From assembly GCF_000178975.2 (NCBI RefSeq), contig NC_015064.1, positions 930,001-994,000 of the forward strand: a stretch of DNA of 64,000 nucleotides, read 5' to 3'. The position numbers were made by a program, and so were the translations under genes. Shown here piece by piece: positions 63,061 to 64,000 of the stretch. This DNA is from Granulicella tundricola MP5ACTX9 (GTDB lineage: Bacteria; Acidobacteriota; Terriglobia; Terriglobales; Acidobacteriaceae). Below the pieces are notes generated by a model, which did not search any database, was not told the origin of the DNA, and saw only the letters and a program-made list of their open reading frames with translations. Every line of letters begins with the position of its first letter. Position 1 is the first letter of the stretch.

Positions 63061-63348
63061 ATGCCCAAACTCCGCACCTACCCCACAAAATGGCCGTCGA
63101 TCCTCCTAGCCTGCCGCAAGTGCCAAAAGAAATTAAAAGGCACTGACCTAAGCAGACTAAAAAAGCTCCTCAAATCCCAAGCCAAACAAACCGGCACCCC
63201 ACCCCCACACCTCATCCCGGTCTCCTGCCTCAAGCTCTGCCCCAAGGGCGGAGTAGCCGTCTGCACCCAGTCAGGCCTCACCCAGACCCCACCTCAGCTC
63301 TCCATCCTCTACTCCCCCCAGGATCTCTTGGCACTCATCAAGCAATAG
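63061..63348 (+). CDS. small Cys-rich protein, thioredoxin-like [2Fe-2S] ferredoxin-like
   Basis: A 95-residue protein: WPSILLACRKCQKKLKG (C-x-x-C) and IPVSCLKLCPKGGVAV (C-x3-C), then an acidic-basic tail. The four Cys in this arrangement fit [2Fe-2S] ferredoxins of the thioredoxin-like fold (e.g. DUF1636). Convergent with moaC, overlapping its 3' end by 11 bases. Partner unknown. Confidence 0.65.
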   Translation: MPKLRTYPTKWPSILLACRKCQKKLKGTDLSRLKKLLKSQAKQTGTPPPHLIPVSCLKLCPKGGVAVCTQSGLTQTPPQLSILYSPQDLLALIKQ

Positions 63349-63823
63349 CCGCCCGCCGATACTCCCCACTCTTCCCCCCACTCTTCCGCATCAGCACAAC
63401 CTCCCTGATCCGAATCCCCTTATCCAGCGCCTTCGTCATGTCATAAACGGTCAACGCCGCCACAGAAGCCGCCACCATAGCCTCCATCTCAACCCCCGTC
63501 CCCGCCACGGTAGCCGCCGTAGCCTCAATCTCCACGCCCCCCGCAACGACAGTCGCCTGAACATCCACAAAACTCAGCGCCAGCGGATGACACATCGGAA
63601 TCAGCGTAGAGGTCTGTTTAGCCGCCTGAATTCCAGCAAACCGAGCCACCTCCAGCGGATTCCCCTTGGGGTTCTGCGGAAGCGCCTTCAACACAGCCTC
63701 GCTCAATTCCACAAACGCCCGAGCCACAGCCTCCCGCCGAGTCTCCCCCTTCGCACTCACGTCCACCATATGCGCCTGCCCGCTCTCATCATAGTGAGAC
63801 AACTTGCCGTCTTCTACCGCCAC
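63338..63823 (-). CDS. moaC: cyclic pyranopterin monophosphate synthase accessory protein MoaC
   Basis: A 161-residue enzyme of molybdenum cofactor synthesis. SHYDESGQAHMVDVSAKGETRREA, TSTLIPMCHPLALSFVDV, GVEMEAMVAASVAALTVYDMTKALDKG (active-site Lys and Asp) are conserved. GTG start overlaps the MoeA stop (TTGTGGCGGTAG), so the genes form a mo-cofactor operon. Confidence 0.95.
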   Translation of the reverse strand: MAVEDGKLSHYDESGQAHMVDVSAKGETRREAVARAFVELSEAVLKALPQNPKGNPLEVARFAGIQAAKQTSTLIPMCHPLALSFVDVQATVVAGGVEIEATAATVAGTGVEMEAMVAASVAALTVYDMTKALDKGIRIREVVLMRKSGGKSGEYRRAAIA

Positions 63824-64000
63824 AATACCCTCACAATCTCCCCCGCCTCAACCTCTCCATCACCCGGCAGCAACTCAACATAGCAGTTCGCCCGAGCATT
63901 CGCGGCCAGATCGCCCGATCCCTGCCATCCCACCACACTCACATCCGTCCCATCCAGCCGACCCGGCAGCAGCCGCGTCAGCCCCGCCTTCCGCTCCCCC
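63814..64000 (-). CDS. moeA: molybdopterin molybdotransferase MoeA (C-terminal end only)
   Basis: Partial: the gene begins outside the window. The readable end has KAGLTRLLPGRLDGTDVSVVG (here cut short), GSGDLAANARANCYVELLPGD and GEIVRVLWR before the TAG at 63814-63816. This matches the C-terminal domain of MoeA. Overlaps the start of moaC by 10 bases. Confidence 0.8.
   Translation of the reverse strand, partial: GERKAGLTRLLPGRLDGTDVSVVGWQGSGDLAANARANCYVELLPGDGEVEAGEIVRVLWR

Overview
The window looks like chromosomal DNA from a high-GC Acidobacteriota soil bacterium (Granulicella/Terriglobus/Edaphobacter-like). The evidence is the very C-rich third codon positions, a VWFA-related protein of acidobacterial type, a giant Oar-like TonB-dependent outer-membrane protein with a carboxypeptidase-like N-terminus, a sedolisin (S53) protease, and many short palindromic intergenic repeats. 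No rRNA, tRNA or CRISPR array was seen.

Layout. 1-9.6 kb: MCE/MlaD lipid-transport protein (cut by the window edge), holo-ACP synthase, small conserved proteins, redoxin, S53 protease, HNH nuclease, lipocalin, alpha/beta hydrolase. 9.6-16.9 kb: ABC exporter pair, MarR regulator, B12-dependent ribonucleotide reductase. 16.9-21.8 kb: an accessory patch with an AT-richer OLD-type ATPase/nuclease, a complete IS5-family element inserted in a small gene, and a decayed REP-associated transposase (RAYT) flanked by hairpin repeats. 22.1-35.2 kb: a frameshifted Wzz/tyrosine-kinase-like gene, then a lasso-peptide biosynthetic cluster. 35.4-64 kb: core genes (Nudix, exonuclease III, DNA polymerase IV, KdsC-like phosphatase, Lhr-type helicase, VWFA and TonB/Oar surface proteins, VIT1-type and TerC-type transporters, tatB-tatC-M28/QC operon, NadA, ergothioneine EgtB/EgtD, MoaC/MoeA).

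The standout system is the lasso cluster (about 24.3-35.2 kb). It holds an exporter (D), leader protease (B2), PqqD-like recognition element (B1), asparagine-synthetase-like cyclase (C) and a short precursor gene at 33121-33270. The predicted core is SNEGFGGDGQKRFADCTRS, with Asp8 as ring acceptor and a C-terminal Ser. Around these lie two different HPr-kinase-like proteins, a nucleotidyltransferase, an APS kinase, a TPR/2OG-Fe(II) oxygenase and a beta-propeller-like protein. This suggests a lasso peptide that is phosphorylated at its C-terminal Ser and then further decorated.

The second theme is palindromic repeats. A hairpin with stem TTCTGAGC/GCTCAGAA and loop GAA occurs at several intergenic sites and also in frame inside the ribonucleotide reductase and the Lhr helicase. 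A second hairpin family occurs twice inside the helicase, with a compensatory base-pair change. The RAYT remnant is a candidate former mobiliser of at least some of these elements.
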